Made by a program: the position numbers and the translations under genes
Assembly (NCBI GenBank): GCA_050729835.1
Contig: JBOHLS010000009.1
Span: forward strand, 28,210 to 92,209
Reading direction: 5' to 3'
DNA: 64,000 nt
Source of the DNA: REEB95 sp050729835
GTDB taxonomy: Bacteria > Pseudomonadota > Alphaproteobacteria > ATCC43930 > CGMCC-115725
The notes under the pieces: generated by a model
What the model saw: the letters and a program-made list of their open reading frames with translations, nothing else
The model's database searches: none
Told to the model about the DNA's origin: nothing
Part shown: one piece after another, positions 1 to 8,576 of the stretch
Layout of the letters: each line of letters begins with the position of its first letter
How positions within the stretch are numbered: the first letter of the stretch is position 1

Positions 1-155
1 CCGACGTTGTCGGAATCATGCTCGGTGAGGATCATGAACCGATCCTCGTCGGGCACGTCGAAGGTTTCGCGCATCGCCGCGTAGACCTGATCCATGATCG
101 CGCGCCGGTATTTGGCGCTCTTGCCTCGCCGCAGCGCGATGCGTGTCGGCGGCAT
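1..155 (-). CDS. Tautomerase family protein (3' end outside window)
   Basis: The first 51 codons read leftward from an ATG at 155 and run off the window edge. The N-terminus MPPTRIALRRGKS, followed by a stretch ending in DEDRFMILTEHDSDN, matches the small tautomerase (4-oxalocrotonate tautomerase-like) family, in which Pro2 exposed after Met removal is the catalytic base. Pro2 is present. A strong AGGAGG ribosome site lies just upstream (complement of about 160-168). The substrate cannot be inferred, and the C-terminal half is not visible. Confidence 0.75.
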   Translation of the reverse strand, partial: MPPTRIALRRGKSAKYRRAIMDQVYAAMRETFDVPDEDRFMILTEHDSDNV

Positions 156-211
156 GATCGCCTCCTTTGATTTGGTGGGCGGCTTTAAGGGGCGCCGCAT
201 GGTCCCAAACT

Positions 212-286
212 TGGCTGGGGCGGGAGGATTCGAACCTCCGTATGGCGGAATCAAAATCCGCTGCCTTACCACTTGGCGACGCCCCA
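212..286 (-). tRNA. tRNA-Gln (UUG anticodon)
   Basis: The reverse complement begins TGGGGCGTCGCCAAGTGG and folds into a full cloverleaf. The acceptor stem TGGGGCG pairs with CGCCCCA, the discriminator is G, and CCA is encoded (212-214). The anticodon stem GCGGA/TCCGC encloses loop TTTTGAT, giving anticodon TTG, which reads CAA glutamine codons. The T-arm contains GGTTCGAATCC. It is a single tRNA with no second tRNA next to it. Confidence 0.96.
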
Positions 287-468
287 ATCCGGATGCACGA
301 CGCGGCCAAGTCGCGTGTCCGGGCGACCTTAGCGGCTGCCGCCGGGAGCCGCAACCAAGGCGGGTCGAGTCTGGTTATGTTGTCGGACATCCCGGTTGAC
401 GGAACCCGGCGTGCGGGCCAAGGTGCCGCGCGTTCCCCAGAATTTCGAGACGCGAATCGTTCGCTTCT

Positions 469-2499
469 ATGAGCGCCACCACCGACGTTAAGACCGCCGC
501 CGCGCCGCCGCTCTCGAAGCCGCGCGATCCGCAGCTGTGGCGCATGGCGAACTGCCTGCGGGCGCTGGCGATGGATGCGGTGGAGAAGGCCAAGAGCGGT
601 CACCCCGGCATGCCCATGGGCATGGCCGACGTCGCGACCGTGCTGTTCACCAAGTTCCTCCAATGCGATCCTGCCGATCCCGATTGGCCGGATCGCGACC
701 GCTTCATCCTGTCGGCCGGCCACGGCTCGATGCTGCTCTATGGATTACTCTATCTGCTCGGCTATCCGCAGATGACGATCACGGAGATCGAGAATTTCCG
801 CCAGCTCGGCAGCCGCACCGCCGGCCATCCCGAGCGCGGCCACGCGCCCGGCATCGAGCTCACGACCGGGCCGCTGAGCCAGGGCATCGCCAATGCGGTG
901 GGCATGGCCCTGGCCGAACGCATTCTCAACGCGCGCTTCGGCGACGACCTAGTCGATCATTACACCTATGTCTTCGCCGGCGACGGCTGTCTGATGGAGG
1001 GCCTGAGCCACGAATCGCTCGGCCTCGCCGGGCATCTGCGGCTTCGCAAGCTGATCGTCTTCTGGGACAACAATTCCATCTCAATCGACGGCGCGACCTC
1101 GCTCGCCACCGACGACGATCAGATCGCGCGCTTCAAGGCGCATCGCTGGAACACCATCGCCATCGATGGCCACGACACCGACCAGATTGCCGCCGCCATC
1201 GCCGAGGCGCGGCGCAGCGACCGACCGACGCTGATCGCCTGCCGCACCATCATCGCCTATGGCGCGCCGACCAAAGCCGGCACCGCCGCCGCGCACGGCT
1301 CGCCGCTCGGCGCCGAGGAGATCGCCGGCGCCCGTCGTCGGCTCGGCTGGGATTCGCCGCCCTTCGTGATTCCCGACGAGTTGATGAAGGCCTGGCGCGC
1401 GACGGGCGCCCGCGGCGCTGCCGCGCATGCGACGTGGCGCAAGCGCCTGGCCGCCGCCGACCCGCAGTCGCGCGACGAGCTGACGCGGCGCATGAAGGGC
1501 GATTTGCCGGCCGGCTGGCGCGCCGCGTTGGCGAATGCCGCCAAAGGGTTTGCCGCTGAACGCAAGAAGGAGGCGACGCGGCAATCGTCCGGTAAATGCC
1601 TCGAAACTCTGGTGCCGACGATTCCGGAGCTGATCGGCGGTTCGGCCGATTTGACGCCGTCCAACAACACCATGATCAAGGGCCAGAAGGTCCTCACCGC
1701 TGCGGATTACGACGGCCGCTACATTCATTACGGCATCCGCGAGCACGCCATGGTGGCCGCGATGAACGGCATGGCGGCGCATGGCGGGATCGTGCCCTAT
1801 GGCGGCAGCTTCCTGACCTTCACCGACTATTGCCGGCCGTCGATCCGGCTGGCGGCGATCATGCGCCTTCGCGTCATCATCGTGATGACGCACGATTCGA
1901 TCGGGCTCGGCGAGGACGGGCCGACGCATCAGCCAATCGAGCATCTGGCGGCGTTACGCGCGATTCCGAACCTCAACGTCTTTCGCCCGGCCGACGCAGT
2001 CGAGACCGCCGAATGCTGGGCGCTGGCGCTGGAGAATTTCACCACGCCGTCGCTCCTTGCGTTGTCGCGCCAGGGCCTGCCGGCGCTGCGCCAGGACGCG
2101 TCCGAGGCCGACAACAAATCGGCGCGCGGCGCCTATGTGCTGGCGGAAGCCGCCGGCCCACGCGCCGTGACCCTGCTGGCCACCGGTTCGGAGGTCAGCA
2201 TCGCCATGGCGGCGCGCGAACAGCTGGCGGCAGCCAAGATCGCCGCCGCCGTGGTCTCGATGCCGTGCTGGGAATTGTTTGAGCGGCAGGATGAGGCATA
2301 TAAGCGCGCCGTGCTCGGCGCGGCGCCGCGCGTCGCGGTCGAAGCCGCCTGCCGCGAGGGTTGGGACCGCTATCTCGCGCCCAAAGGGTCCTTCGTTGGC
2401 ATGAGCGGGTTTGGCGCCTCGGCGCCCGTCGAAGCCCTATATAAGCATTTCAACATCACGCCCGAAGCGGTCGCCGCCGCCGCGAAGGCATTGCTTTAG
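469..2499 (+). CDS. tkt: Transketolase
   Basis: 676 residues, the usual length for bacterial transketolase. It moves two-carbon ketol units between sugar phosphates using thiamine diphosphate and Mg2+ in the cytosolic pentose phosphate pathway or Calvin cycle. Visible signatures are the N-terminal KAKSGHPGMPMGMAD substrate and cofactor region, the ThDP motif GDGCLMEG with later NN, and the pyrimidine-domain stretch GEDGPTHQPIEHL. The gene ends nine bases before gap, and a good AGGAGG between them serves gap. The tkt-gap-(unknown)-fba order implies one transcription unit for sugar-phosphate metabolism. The start ATG at 469 gives the expected N-terminus. Confidence 0.97.
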   Translation: MSATTDVKTAAAPPLSKPRDPQLWRMANCLRALAMDAVEKAKSGHPGMPMGMADVATVLFTKFLQCDPADPDWPDRDRFILSAGHGSMLLYGLLYLLGYPQMTITEIENFRQLGSRTAGHPERGHAPGIELTTGPLSQGIANAVGMALAERILNARFGDDLVDHYTYVFAGDGCLMEGLSHESLGLAGHLRLRKLIVFWDNNSISIDGATSLATDDDQIARFKAHRWNTIAIDGHDTDQIAAAIAEARRSDRPTLIACRTIIAYGAPTKAGTAAAHGSPLGAEEIAGARRRLGWDSPPFVIPDELMKAWRATGARGAAAHATWRKRLAAADPQSRDELTRRMKGDLPAGWRAALANAAKGFAAERKKEATRQSSGKCLETLVPTIPELIGGSADLTPSNNTMIKGQKVLTAADYDGRYIHYGIREHAMVAAMNGMAAHGGIVPYGGSFLTFTDYCRPSIRLAAIMRLRVIIVMTHDSIGLGEDGPTHQPIEHLAALRAIPNLNVFRPADAVETAECWALALENFTTPSLLALSRQGLPALRQDASEADNKSARGAYVLAEAAGPRAVTLLATGSEVSIAMAAREQLAAAKIAAAVVSMPCWELFERQDEAYKRAVLGAAPRVAVEAACREGWDRYLAPKGSFVGMSGFGASAPVEALYKHFNITPEAVAAAAKALL

Positions 2500-2507
2500 G
2501 AGGCCGC

Positions 2508-3518
2508 ATGGCTATTCGCGTCGCCATCAACGGGTTCGGCCGGATCGGCCGCCTGACGCTGCGCGCCCTGCACGAGCAGGACCGCGACGACGTGCAGTGC
2601 GTCGCGCTCAACGATTTGGGCTCGGTGCACGCCAACGCGCACCTCCTCAAATACGACAGCGTGCACGGCCGATTCGACGGCGAGATCAAGACCGGTCCCG
2701 ACTGGATAGACATCGGCAAGGGGCCGATCAAGGTGCATGCCGAGCGCGACCCGGCCAAGCTGCCGTGGAAGGAGATCAAGGTCGACGTCGTGCTCGAATG
2801 CACCGGCATCTTCACCAAGCGCGAAGCCGCGGCCAAGCATCTCGAGGCGGGCGCCAAACGCGTCGTCATCTCGGCACCGGCCGACGGCGCCGACATCACC
2901 GTGGTGCTCGGCGTCAACAGCGACAAGCTCAAGCCCGAGCACAAGGTGCTGTCAAACGGCTCGTGCACCACGAACTGCCTCGCGCCTGTCGCCTATGTGC
3001 TCAACGAGGCGCTCGGCATCGAGCAGGGCTACATGACGACGATCCATTCCTATACCGGCGACCAGAACACGGTCGACACGCTGCACAAGGATATGCGCCG
3101 CGCCCGCGCCGCTGGGCTCAACATGATTCCGACCTCGACCGGTGCCGCTAAGGCGCTCGGCTTGGTGATCCCGGCGCTCGTCGGCAAGCTCGACGGCACC
3201 GCCATTCGCGTGCCGACCGCCAACGTCTCGCTGATCGATTTCAAATTCTCGGCGGCGCGCGACACCACCAAGGACGAAATCAACGACTTGATGGTCAAGG
3301 CGGCGAACTCGAATCGCTTCAAGAACATTCTCGCGGTCAACAAGGACGAGGCGGTGTCGACCGACTTCAACCACGATGCCCACAGCTCGACCTTCGATCT
3401 GACCCAGACGGTGGTCATGGGCAAGCGCTTCTGCCGCGTGCTGTCGTGGTACGACAACGAGTGGGGCTTCTCGAACCGCATGGTCGAGGTCGCGGCCCTG
3501 GTCGGCGGGCTGAGCTGA
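2508..3518 (+). CDS. gap: Glyceraldehyde-3-phosphate dehydrogenase, type I
   Basis: 336 residues. It oxidises glyceraldehyde 3-phosphate to 1,3-bisphosphoglycerate with NAD(P)+ in the cytosol. The N-terminal Rossmann motif INGFGRIGRLTLRAL is present, followed by the active-site block SNGSCTTNCLAP containing the catalytic cysteine, then HSYTGDQNTVD, and a C-terminal WYDNEWGFSNRM typical of the type I family. The upstream AGGAGG is the ribosome site. It follows tkt by 8 bases. The usual next partner, phosphoglycerate kinase, is not found here; a short unknown protein and aldolase follow instead. Confidence 0.97.
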   Translation: MAIRVAINGFGRIGRLTLRALHEQDRDDVQCVALNDLGSVHANAHLLKYDSVHGRFDGEIKTGPDWIDIGKGPIKVHAERDPAKLPWKEIKVDVVLECTGIFTKREAAAKHLEAGAKRVVISAPADGADITVVLGVNSDKLKPEHKVLSNGSCTTNCLAPVAYVLNEALGIEQGYMTTIHSYTGDQNTVDTLHKDMRRARAAGLNMIPTSTGAAKALGLVIPALVGKLDGTAIRVPTANVSLIDFKFSAARDTTKDEINDLMVKAANSNRFKNILAVNKDEAVSTDFNHDAHSSTFDLTQTVVMGKRFCRVLSWYDNEWGFSNRMVEVAALVGGLS

Positions 3519-3525
3519 ACCGCGC

Positions 3526-3945
3526 ATGGCGGCGCGCATCGTCGTCCATTCGCTCGATCAGGCGCGCGCCGCCCTCGCGGCGGCCGCGGCGCTCGGGCGG
3601 GAGGTGACTCTAGCCAGCGCCGCGGGCGCCGGAACTTATGCCGGTCCCGGCTGGTTCAAGGCGCTGACCGAGGCGGCCATGGGCGCGGTTCCGGCCGCGC
3701 GTTGCGATACGGTGCTTGATTGCGGCACCGCGTCAGGCGCCGTCCTGGCGGCGCTGCAGCTCGGACTGAAGCGCGCGCGCTTTACCGGCGATGCCAGGGC
3801 CCGCGGGCGCCTGCAATCGATTGCCGCGCAACTCGGCGCCGTGGTCGAGATGGATGCGGCGCCGACGCTTGATCTACGCGGGGTGCGCCAGCCCGAGGCG
3901 CGCTGCCGCGCCTGGCTCGCGGGCGAGACGATGACGCGCACTTAG
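3526..3945 (+). CDS. Small protein of unknown function between gap and fba
   Basis: 139 residues, starting with an ATG 7 bases after gap. I do not recognise a named function. The protein is alanine-rich and looks like an alpha/beta fold: an early segment ARIVVHSLDQARAAL, a glycine-rich middle (AGAGTYAGPGWFKAL) and a repeated VLDCGTASGAVLAALQLG pattern. It has no signal peptide and no membrane segment. From memory, small proteins of this type occur in alphaproteobacterial pgk-fba operons, which suggests a link to that pathway; this is inference. Tight spacing with gap supports a real gene. Confidence 0.7.
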   Translation: MAARIVVHSLDQARAALAAAAALGREVTLASAAGAGTYAGPGWFKALTEAAMGAVPAARCDTVLDCGTASGAVLAALQLGLKRARFTGDARARGRLQSIAAQLGAVVEMDAAPTLDLRGVRQPEARCRAWLAGETMTRT

Positions 3946-3981
3946 CGCATCTGCTATATCCGGCGCGTAAGGGAAGGCGAT

Positions 3982-4914
3982 ATGGCGACAGTCACCAAGG
4001 CGGTTCAGAAGATTCTCGACGGTTACGAGAGCGACACGCCGAGAACCAAGGCCAATCTTGCGCGCATCCTGATGCAGGGGAAGCTGGGCGGCACCGGCAA
4101 GCTGGCGATCCTACCGGTCGACCAGGGCTTCGAGCACGGCCCGGCGCGCAGCTTCGCGCCCAATCCGCCGGCCTACGATCCGCACTACCATTTCCGGTTG
4201 GCGATCGACGCCGGGCTTTCGGCTTATGCCGCGCCGCTCGGCATGCTCGAAGCCGGCGCGCGCACCTTCGCCGGCAAGATCCCGACCATCCTCAAATGCA
4301 ATTCGGCCAACAGCCTGTCGCGCGCTAAGGAGGGCCCGGATCAGGCGGTGACGGCGTCGGTGCAGGATGCGATCCGGCTCAAATGCGCGGCGATCGGCTT
4401 CACCATCTATCCCGGCTCGGACCGCGCCTACGACCAGTTCGAGGAGATCGCCGCGCTCGGCCGCGAGGCCAAGGCGGCGGGGCTTGCCGTCGTCATCTGG
4501 TCTTATCCGCGCGGTGGCAATCTCACCAAGGAAGGCGAAACCGCGATCGACATTTGCGCCTATGCCGCGCACATGGCGGCGCTGCTCGGCGCACACATCA
4601 TCAAGGTCAAGCCGCCGACCGCGCATCTCGAGCTTGATGCGGCGAAAAAGGTCTACGAGGCGCAGAAGATCGACATCGCGACGCCGGCGGCGCGCATCCG
4701 CCATGTGGTCCAGTGCTGCTTCAACGGCCGGCGCATCGTCGTGTTCTCCGGCGGCGAGGCCAAGGACGTCGACGGCGTCTATGCCGAGGTGCGCGCCGTG
4801 CGCGACGGCGGCGGCAACGGCTCGATCATCGGCCGCAATACGTTCCAGCGGCCGCGCGACGAGGCGCTCAAGATGCTCGCTCAGATCATCCGGATCTACC
4901 GCGGCGAGGCGTGA
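3982..4914 (+). CDS. Class I fructose-bisphosphate aldolase (DhnA-like)
   Basis: 310 residues. It cleaves or forms fructose 1,6-bisphosphate through a Schiff-base lysine, in the metal-independent bacterial or archaeal DhnA-type aldolase family. Visible features are LAILPVDQGFEHGP near residue 45, ILKCNSANSLSRAKEG, GFTIYPGS, WSYPRGGNLTKEG, the Schiff-base strand HIIKVKPPTAHLE, and the C-terminal phosphate-binding IVVFSGGEAKD and GNGSIIGRNTFQRP. GAAGGCG about 7 bases upstream acts as ribosome site. The stop overlaps the GTG of thiE (GTGA), indicating translational coupling. With pfkA at 25.7 kb, the window encodes two upper-glycolysis steps. Confidence 0.93.
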   Translation: MATVTKAVQKILDGYESDTPRTKANLARILMQGKLGGTGKLAILPVDQGFEHGPARSFAPNPPAYDPHYHFRLAIDAGLSAYAAPLGMLEAGARTFAGKIPTILKCNSANSLSRAKEGPDQAVTASVQDAIRLKCAAIGFTIYPGSDRAYDQFEEIAALGREAKAAGLAVVIWSYPRGGNLTKEGETAIDICAYAAHMAALLGAHIIKVKPPTAHLELDAAKKVYEAQKIDIATPAARIRHVVQCCFNGRRIVVFSGGEAKDVDGVYAEVRAVRDGGGNGSIIGRNTFQRPRDEALKMLAQIIRIYRGEA

Positions 4915-5534
4915 CCCGCCTCTACCTCATCACACCGTCGGCGTTCGACCCGCCCATCTTTGCGTGCGCGCTGGCCGAGGCGCTCGACGCCGGCGACGTC
5001 GCCTGCGTCCAACTGCGGCTGAAGCCGACGGACGGCGACGCCATCCGCCGCGCCGCCGATGCCCTGCGGCCAGTGGTGCAGGATCGCGGTGCAGCGTTCC
5101 TGATGAACGACCGCGCCGATTTGGCGCTCGCTTACGGCTGCGACGGCGTTCATGTCGGCCAGGAAGATACGCCCTACGACGCGGCGCGCCGTCTGTTGGG
5201 CCCCGATCGCATCGTCGGCGTGACCTGTCACGCCAGCCGCGACCTGGCGCTCGATGCAGCCGAGAAGGGCGCGGATTACGTCGCCTTCGGCACGTTCTTT
5301 CCGACCCAGACCAAGATTGCCAAGGGCGTCGCCGATCCGGAGTTGCTGCGCTGGTGGAGTACGACGACGACGGTGCCCTGCGTCGCCATCGGCGGCATCA
5401 CCCCGGCGAATTGCGCGCCGCTGGTCGCCGCCGGCGCCGATTTTCTCGCCGTGGTCGCCGCCGTGTGGGATCATCCCGAAGGGCCGGGTGCGGCGGTCAA
5501 ATCCTTCCTCGAGGCGATTGCCGCCGCGCGCTGA
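4911..5534 (+). CDS. thiE: Thiamine phosphate synthase
   Basis: 207 residues from a GTG that overlaps the aldolase stop by four bases. ThiE joins hydroxymethylpyrimidine diphosphate and thiazole phosphate to make thiamine phosphate. It is a TIM barrel: RLYLITP at strand 1, CVQLRLK, the diphosphate/Mg2+ region FLMNDRADLALAYGCDGVHVGQED, VGVTCHASRDLALDAAEKGADYVAFGTFFPT, and the phosphate-binding VAIGGITPANCAPLVAAGADFLAVV. No riboswitch is visible inside the operon. The upstream coding sequence runs through aldolase, so the coupled GTG is preferred over longer in-frame starts. Thiamine supply also serves transketolase in the same run. Confidence 0.93.
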   Translation: MTRLYLITPSAFDPPIFACALAEALDAGDVACVQLRLKPTDGDAIRRAADALRPVVQDRGAAFLMNDRADLALAYGCDGVHVGQEDTPYDAARRLLGPDRIVGVTCHASRDLALDAAEKGADYVAFGTFFPTQTKIAKGVADPELLRWWSTTTTVPCVAIGGITPANCAPLVAAGADFLAVVAAVWDHPEGPGAAVKSFLEAIAAAR

Positions 5535-5554
5535 CCGAGCGCGAGCTTTCTTCC

Positions 5555-6277
5555 ATGGTTGCGTCCCCAGGCGAAGCAGTGATGCCGACAGTGCGCGAGC
5601 GGCGCAGCCTGCTGCCGCCTTGGGCGCTGATCGCGGCGGCGGCGCTGCATCTGTTGCCGGTGTTGATCTGGCTGTGGCACTGGCCGATGACGGCGGCACC
5701 GCCGCCGACGACGGCGTTCAGGGTTACGCTGGTGCGGGCGCCGCCCAAGCCGGCGGTCGTGTCGCCGCCGGCGCCGCCGAGGGCGCGCGAATCCGGTCCT
5801 GATCAGACGACCGAAGCGAAGAAGACGGCGAAGCCTGAGCCGGCCGCTCCGCCGCGGGCGCGCGCCGCGCCGGCCCCGGACTCGACGCGCACCGCCGCGG
5901 CGACGCCGAAGCCTGCCGCCCCACAAGGCCTGCGCGTGCTTGAACTGCGCCTGCCGATGCGCGGTGATGCCGAGCGCAACCAAGCCGGCGATCCCTATCT
6001 CAACGATCTCATGCGGCGGATCGAGCGCAACCGGGTCTATCCGCCAGCGTCCGCCTTCAACGGCGCCGCCGAGCGCACCGTGGTCTACAGCGTCGGCGTC
6101 GACCCCGCCGGAACCGTCAGCACCATCACCTTGCTGGCCTCTTCCGGAGAGAGCCTGATCGACGAAGCGGCGCGGCAGATGATCGCGGTCAGCACGCCGT
6201 TCCCGCATCTGCCCGCCGACCTGCCGCAAATCCGTACCTCGGTCGTCATCTACATTCCGGTCTATCCACCCGGCTAG
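5555..6277 (+). CDS. TonB-family protein
   Basis: About 240 residues. An N-terminal hydrophobic segment near residues 21-45 (PWALIAAAALHLLPVLIWLW) anchors it in the inner membrane. A long Pro/Ala/Lys-rich linker (about 50-120) follows, and a C-terminal TonB-like domain (YLNDLMRRIERNRVYPP, later VDPAGTVSTITLLASSG) completes the protein. TonB couples the proton gradient, through ExbBD, to outer-membrane receptors. No ExbD or receptor gene is nearby, although a MotA/ExbB-like protein lies at 10.5 kb. ATG at 5555 or 5582 are both possible starts. It lies 20 bases after thiE and may be cotranscribed with it. Confidence 0.82.
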   Translation: MVASPGEAVMPTVRERRSLLPPWALIAAAALHLLPVLIWLWHWPMTAAPPPTTAFRVTLVRAPPKPAVVSPPAPPRARESGPDQTTEAKKTAKPEPAAPPRARAAPAPDSTRTAAATPKPAAPQGLRVLELRLPMRGDAERNQAGDPYLNDLMRRIERNRVYPPASAFNGAAERTVVYSVGVDPAGTVSTITLLASSGESLIDEAARQMIAVSTPFPHLPADLPQIRTSVVIYIPVYPPG

Positions 6278-6361
6278 CCAGCGCAGTAATCGACTCGCGC
6301 CAAGCGTAAAAGAGCACTATAGTACTATTTAGCTATTTTACCTAGCTTGGGAGTCATCAGC

Positions 6362-6799
6362 ATGATGACGATCGAGATTGATTTCGACGTTTACAAGGCG
6401 CTCACCGCGCGCCGGGCCGACGAGGCGGTGAGCTATAACGACGTGCTGCGCGCGCTGTTGGGCTTGAGCCAACCGGCTGCCGGGTTGCGTCGTCTGTTCG
6501 GGCTTGGAGGCGGCAAAGCCAGTACCCATGGTTTCTCGAAAGACGACCTATCAGGCTGGATCTACAAGGGAATTCGTTTTCCTTCGGGGACCTTGCTGCG
6601 AGCCAAGTACAAGGGGAAGGTTCATAACGCGCGGATCGAGCGCGATGGGATCGTCTTCGACGGCAAGCGCTTTGCCACGCCGTCCGATGCCGCCCGGGCG
6701 GTGACGCGCACCAACGTCAACGGCTGGCGGTTCTGGCAATGTCAGCTTTCGGGCGATGTCGGCTGGCGCCGCCTCGACGCGCTGCGCCAGGACTCTTAA
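6362..6799 (+). CDS. SeqA N-terminal-like / RAMA-like domain protein
   Basis: 145 residues from ATG 6362, preceded by GGGAG at an 8-base spacing; a TTG at 6347 is less likely. Residues 2-35 (MTIEIDFDVYKALTAR then SYNDVLRALLGL) look like the ribbon-helix-helix dimerisation domain of SeqA. Residues about 70-135 carry the pattern GTLLRAKYKGKVHNARIERD, IVFDGKRFATPSDAA and NGWRFWQ, which resembles the RAMA domain associated with DNA methylases and restriction systems. A role in binding or reading DNA is inferred. The 60 bases upstream are AT-rich and probably hold the promoter. It is monocistronic, convergent with epmA. Confidence 0.7.
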   Translation: MMTIEIDFDVYKALTARRADEAVSYNDVLRALLGLSQPAAGLRRLFGLGGGKASTHGFSKDDLSGWIYKGIRFPSGTLLRAKYKGKVHNARIERDGIVFDGKRFATPSDAARAVTRTNVNGWRFWQCQLSGDVGWRRLDALRQDS

Positions 6800-6814
6800 G
6801 AGTCAGACTCGGGC

Positions 6815-7852
6815 TCAGGCGACCGGCGACCAGAGCACGTCGTCGATGCGCGCCGCGCCGCTGGCGAGCATGACTAGGCGATCGAATCCCAGCGCGATAC
6901 CGGCGCTCGGAGGCATCGAGCCGAGCGCGGCCAGGAAATCCTCGTCGATCGGATAGGTCTCGCCGTAGCGCGCCAGCTTGTGGGCACGATCGCGCTCGAA
7001 ACGCCGCCGTTGCTCGGCCAGATCGGTCAGCTCGGAGAAGCCGTTGGCAAGCTCGAGTCCGCCGATATAGACCTCGAAGCGTTCGGCCAGACGGGCATCG
7101 TCGGGTTTGGCGCGGGCCAGGGCCGCCATTGCAATCGGGTAATCGGCCAGGATGGTCGGCGCGCCGATGCCGAGCGTCGGCTCGATCCGTTCGAGGAAGA
7201 TGCGGAAGAAGAGATCCTCCCATTCGTCACCTGGATGCGGCGCGATGCCAAGCGGTTTGGCCGCCGCCGCCAGCAGCACCAAGCTCGGCCGCTCCGGGTC
7301 AGGTGCAGTGGCCAGGATGTCGATGCCGCAGCGGTCGGCAAAGACGCCGGCCACGGTTTCTCGGTGCCAGGGCTGGCGCGGATCCGCGTTCCGGCCTTGC
7401 CAGGAGAATTCGGCCCGGCCGACGGCGTCAAGCACGCCGGCAAGCAGCCGCTGGCAATCCGTCATCAGCTCGCGATAGGTCGCGCCGGCGCGATACCATT
7501 CGAGCAGCATGAATTCGGGGTGATGGGTGGCGCCGCGCTCGCCGTTGCGGAAGGCGTGCGCCAGTTGGAACAGCCGGGGCATGCCGGCGGCGAGCAGTTT
7601 CTTCATCGCGAATTCCGGCGAGGTGTGTAGGAAGAAGGGACGTGCGCCAGCGCCGGGCTCGTCGAGCACGGTCGCAAAGGCGCGTAAATGCGGCTCCAAG
7701 CCGGGGCTGACCTGGAGCGCCGGCGTGTCGACCTCGCTGAAGCCCTCGGCCGCGAAATAGCGCCGGACGGCCTGCAAGGCCGCGCTCCGCGCCGCCAGAT
7801 AAGGCGCCCGGACCGCAAAGCGATCGTGCCGCCACCACGGCGTCTCGGTCAT
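6815..7852 (-). CDS. epmA: EF-P--(R)-beta-lysine ligase (EpmA/GenX)
   Basis: 345 residues. It is a truncated class II lysyl-tRNA synthetase-like enzyme that adds (R)-beta-lysine (or lysine) to a conserved lysine of elongation factor P. Class II motifs are visible: motif 1 EVDTPALQVSPGLEPHL, motif 2 FRNGERGATHHPEFMLLEWY, and motif 3 GIALGFDRLVMLASG near the C-terminus. There is no anticodon-binding domain, as expected for EpmA. The target efp starts 146 bases away on the other strand, strongly supporting the assignment. The 2,3-aminomutase EpmB is not in this window. Confidence 0.93.
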   Translation of the reverse strand: MTETPWWRHDRFAVRAPYLAARSAALQAVRRYFAAEGFSEVDTPALQVSPGLEPHLRAFATVLDEPGAGARPFFLHTSPEFAMKKLLAAGMPRLFQLAHAFRNGERGATHHPEFMLLEWYRAGATYRELMTDCQRLLAGVLDAVGRAEFSWQGRNADPRQPWHRETVAGVFADRCGIDILATAPDPERPSLVLLAAAAKPLGIAPHPGDEWEDLFFRIFLERIEPTLGIGAPTILADYPIAMAALARAKPDDARLAERFEVYIGGLELANGFSELTDLAEQRRRFERDRAHKLARYGETYPIDEDFLAALGSMPPSAGIALGFDRLVMLASGAARIDDVLWSPVA

Positions 7853-7998
7853 GTCCTATGCTCCTTCGGGGGCGCAAGCTAGGCGTCTGTGCCGGGGCCG
7901 CCAAGCGCCGTATTTCGCTTGTGGGCGCGGGGGGCAAGCTGGTACGAACAGCCCGCAAATCCACAACCAGACGGGCTTTCCGCGCAAGGACTGGCGCC

Positions 7999-8565
7999 AT
8001 GAAGATCAATGCCATCGATATCAAACCCGGCAACGTGCTCGAGCAGGACGGCAAGCTCTGGCTCGTTCTCAAGCGCGAACTCATCCAGCCTGGCAAAGGT
8101 GGTGCCTTCGCCCAGGTCGAGATGCGCGACTTTAAGACCGGCACCAAGACCAATGCGCGCTATCGTACGCAAGAAACGGTCGAACGCGCACGCCTCGACG
8201 AGAAGGACATGCAGTTCCTCTATTTCGACGGCGACATGGCGACGTTCATGGACAACGAGACGTTCGAGCAGATCACCGTCAACAAGGAGCTGATCGGCGA
8301 GCCCGCCGACTTCCTCCAGGAAGGCATGATCTGCACCATCCAGCTGCACGAAAGCGTGCCGCTCACCGTCACGCTGCCGCAGACGGTGGTGCTCGAAGTG
8401 GTCGAGGCCGAGCCGGTGGTGAAAGGGCAGACCGCGTCGTCGTCCTACAAACCGGGCAAGCTGTCGAACGGCCGGCGCATCATGCTGCCACCGCATGTCG
8501 GCACCACCACACGCGTTGTCGTCAATATCGCCGACGGCAGCTACATCGAACGCGCCAAAGACTGA
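7999..8565 (+). CDS. efp: Elongation factor P
   Basis: 188 residues. EF-P binds between the ribosomal P and E sites and relieves stalling at polyproline stretches. It has the usual three beta-barrel domains: an N-terminal KOW-like domain (MKINAIDIKPGNVLEQDGK), the PGKG loop whose Lys33 corresponds to the modified Lys34 of E. coli, an OB domain, and a C-terminal SNGRRIMLPPHVG followed by the signature region around TTRVVVNIADGSYIERA. Start ATG 7999 is chosen because it matches the family N-terminus; the longer open frame upstream is non-coding. The neighbour epmA provides the modification. Confidence 0.97.
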   Translation: MKINAIDIKPGNVLEQDGKLWLVLKRELIQPGKGGAFAQVEMRDFKTGTKTNARYRTQETVERARLDEKDMQFLYFDGDMATFMDNETFEQITVNKELIGEPADFLQEGMICTIQLHESVPLTVTLPQTVVLEVVEAEPVVKGQTASSSYKPGKLSNGRRIMLPPHVGTTTRVVVNIADGSYIERAKD

Positions 8566-8576
8566 TCGCAGCAACG

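Noticed and set aside
94..472. Two 101-codon plus-strand open frames over the tRNA-Gln region
   Set aside because: They overlap the tRNA and the tautomerase start on the other strand and have no coding motifs.
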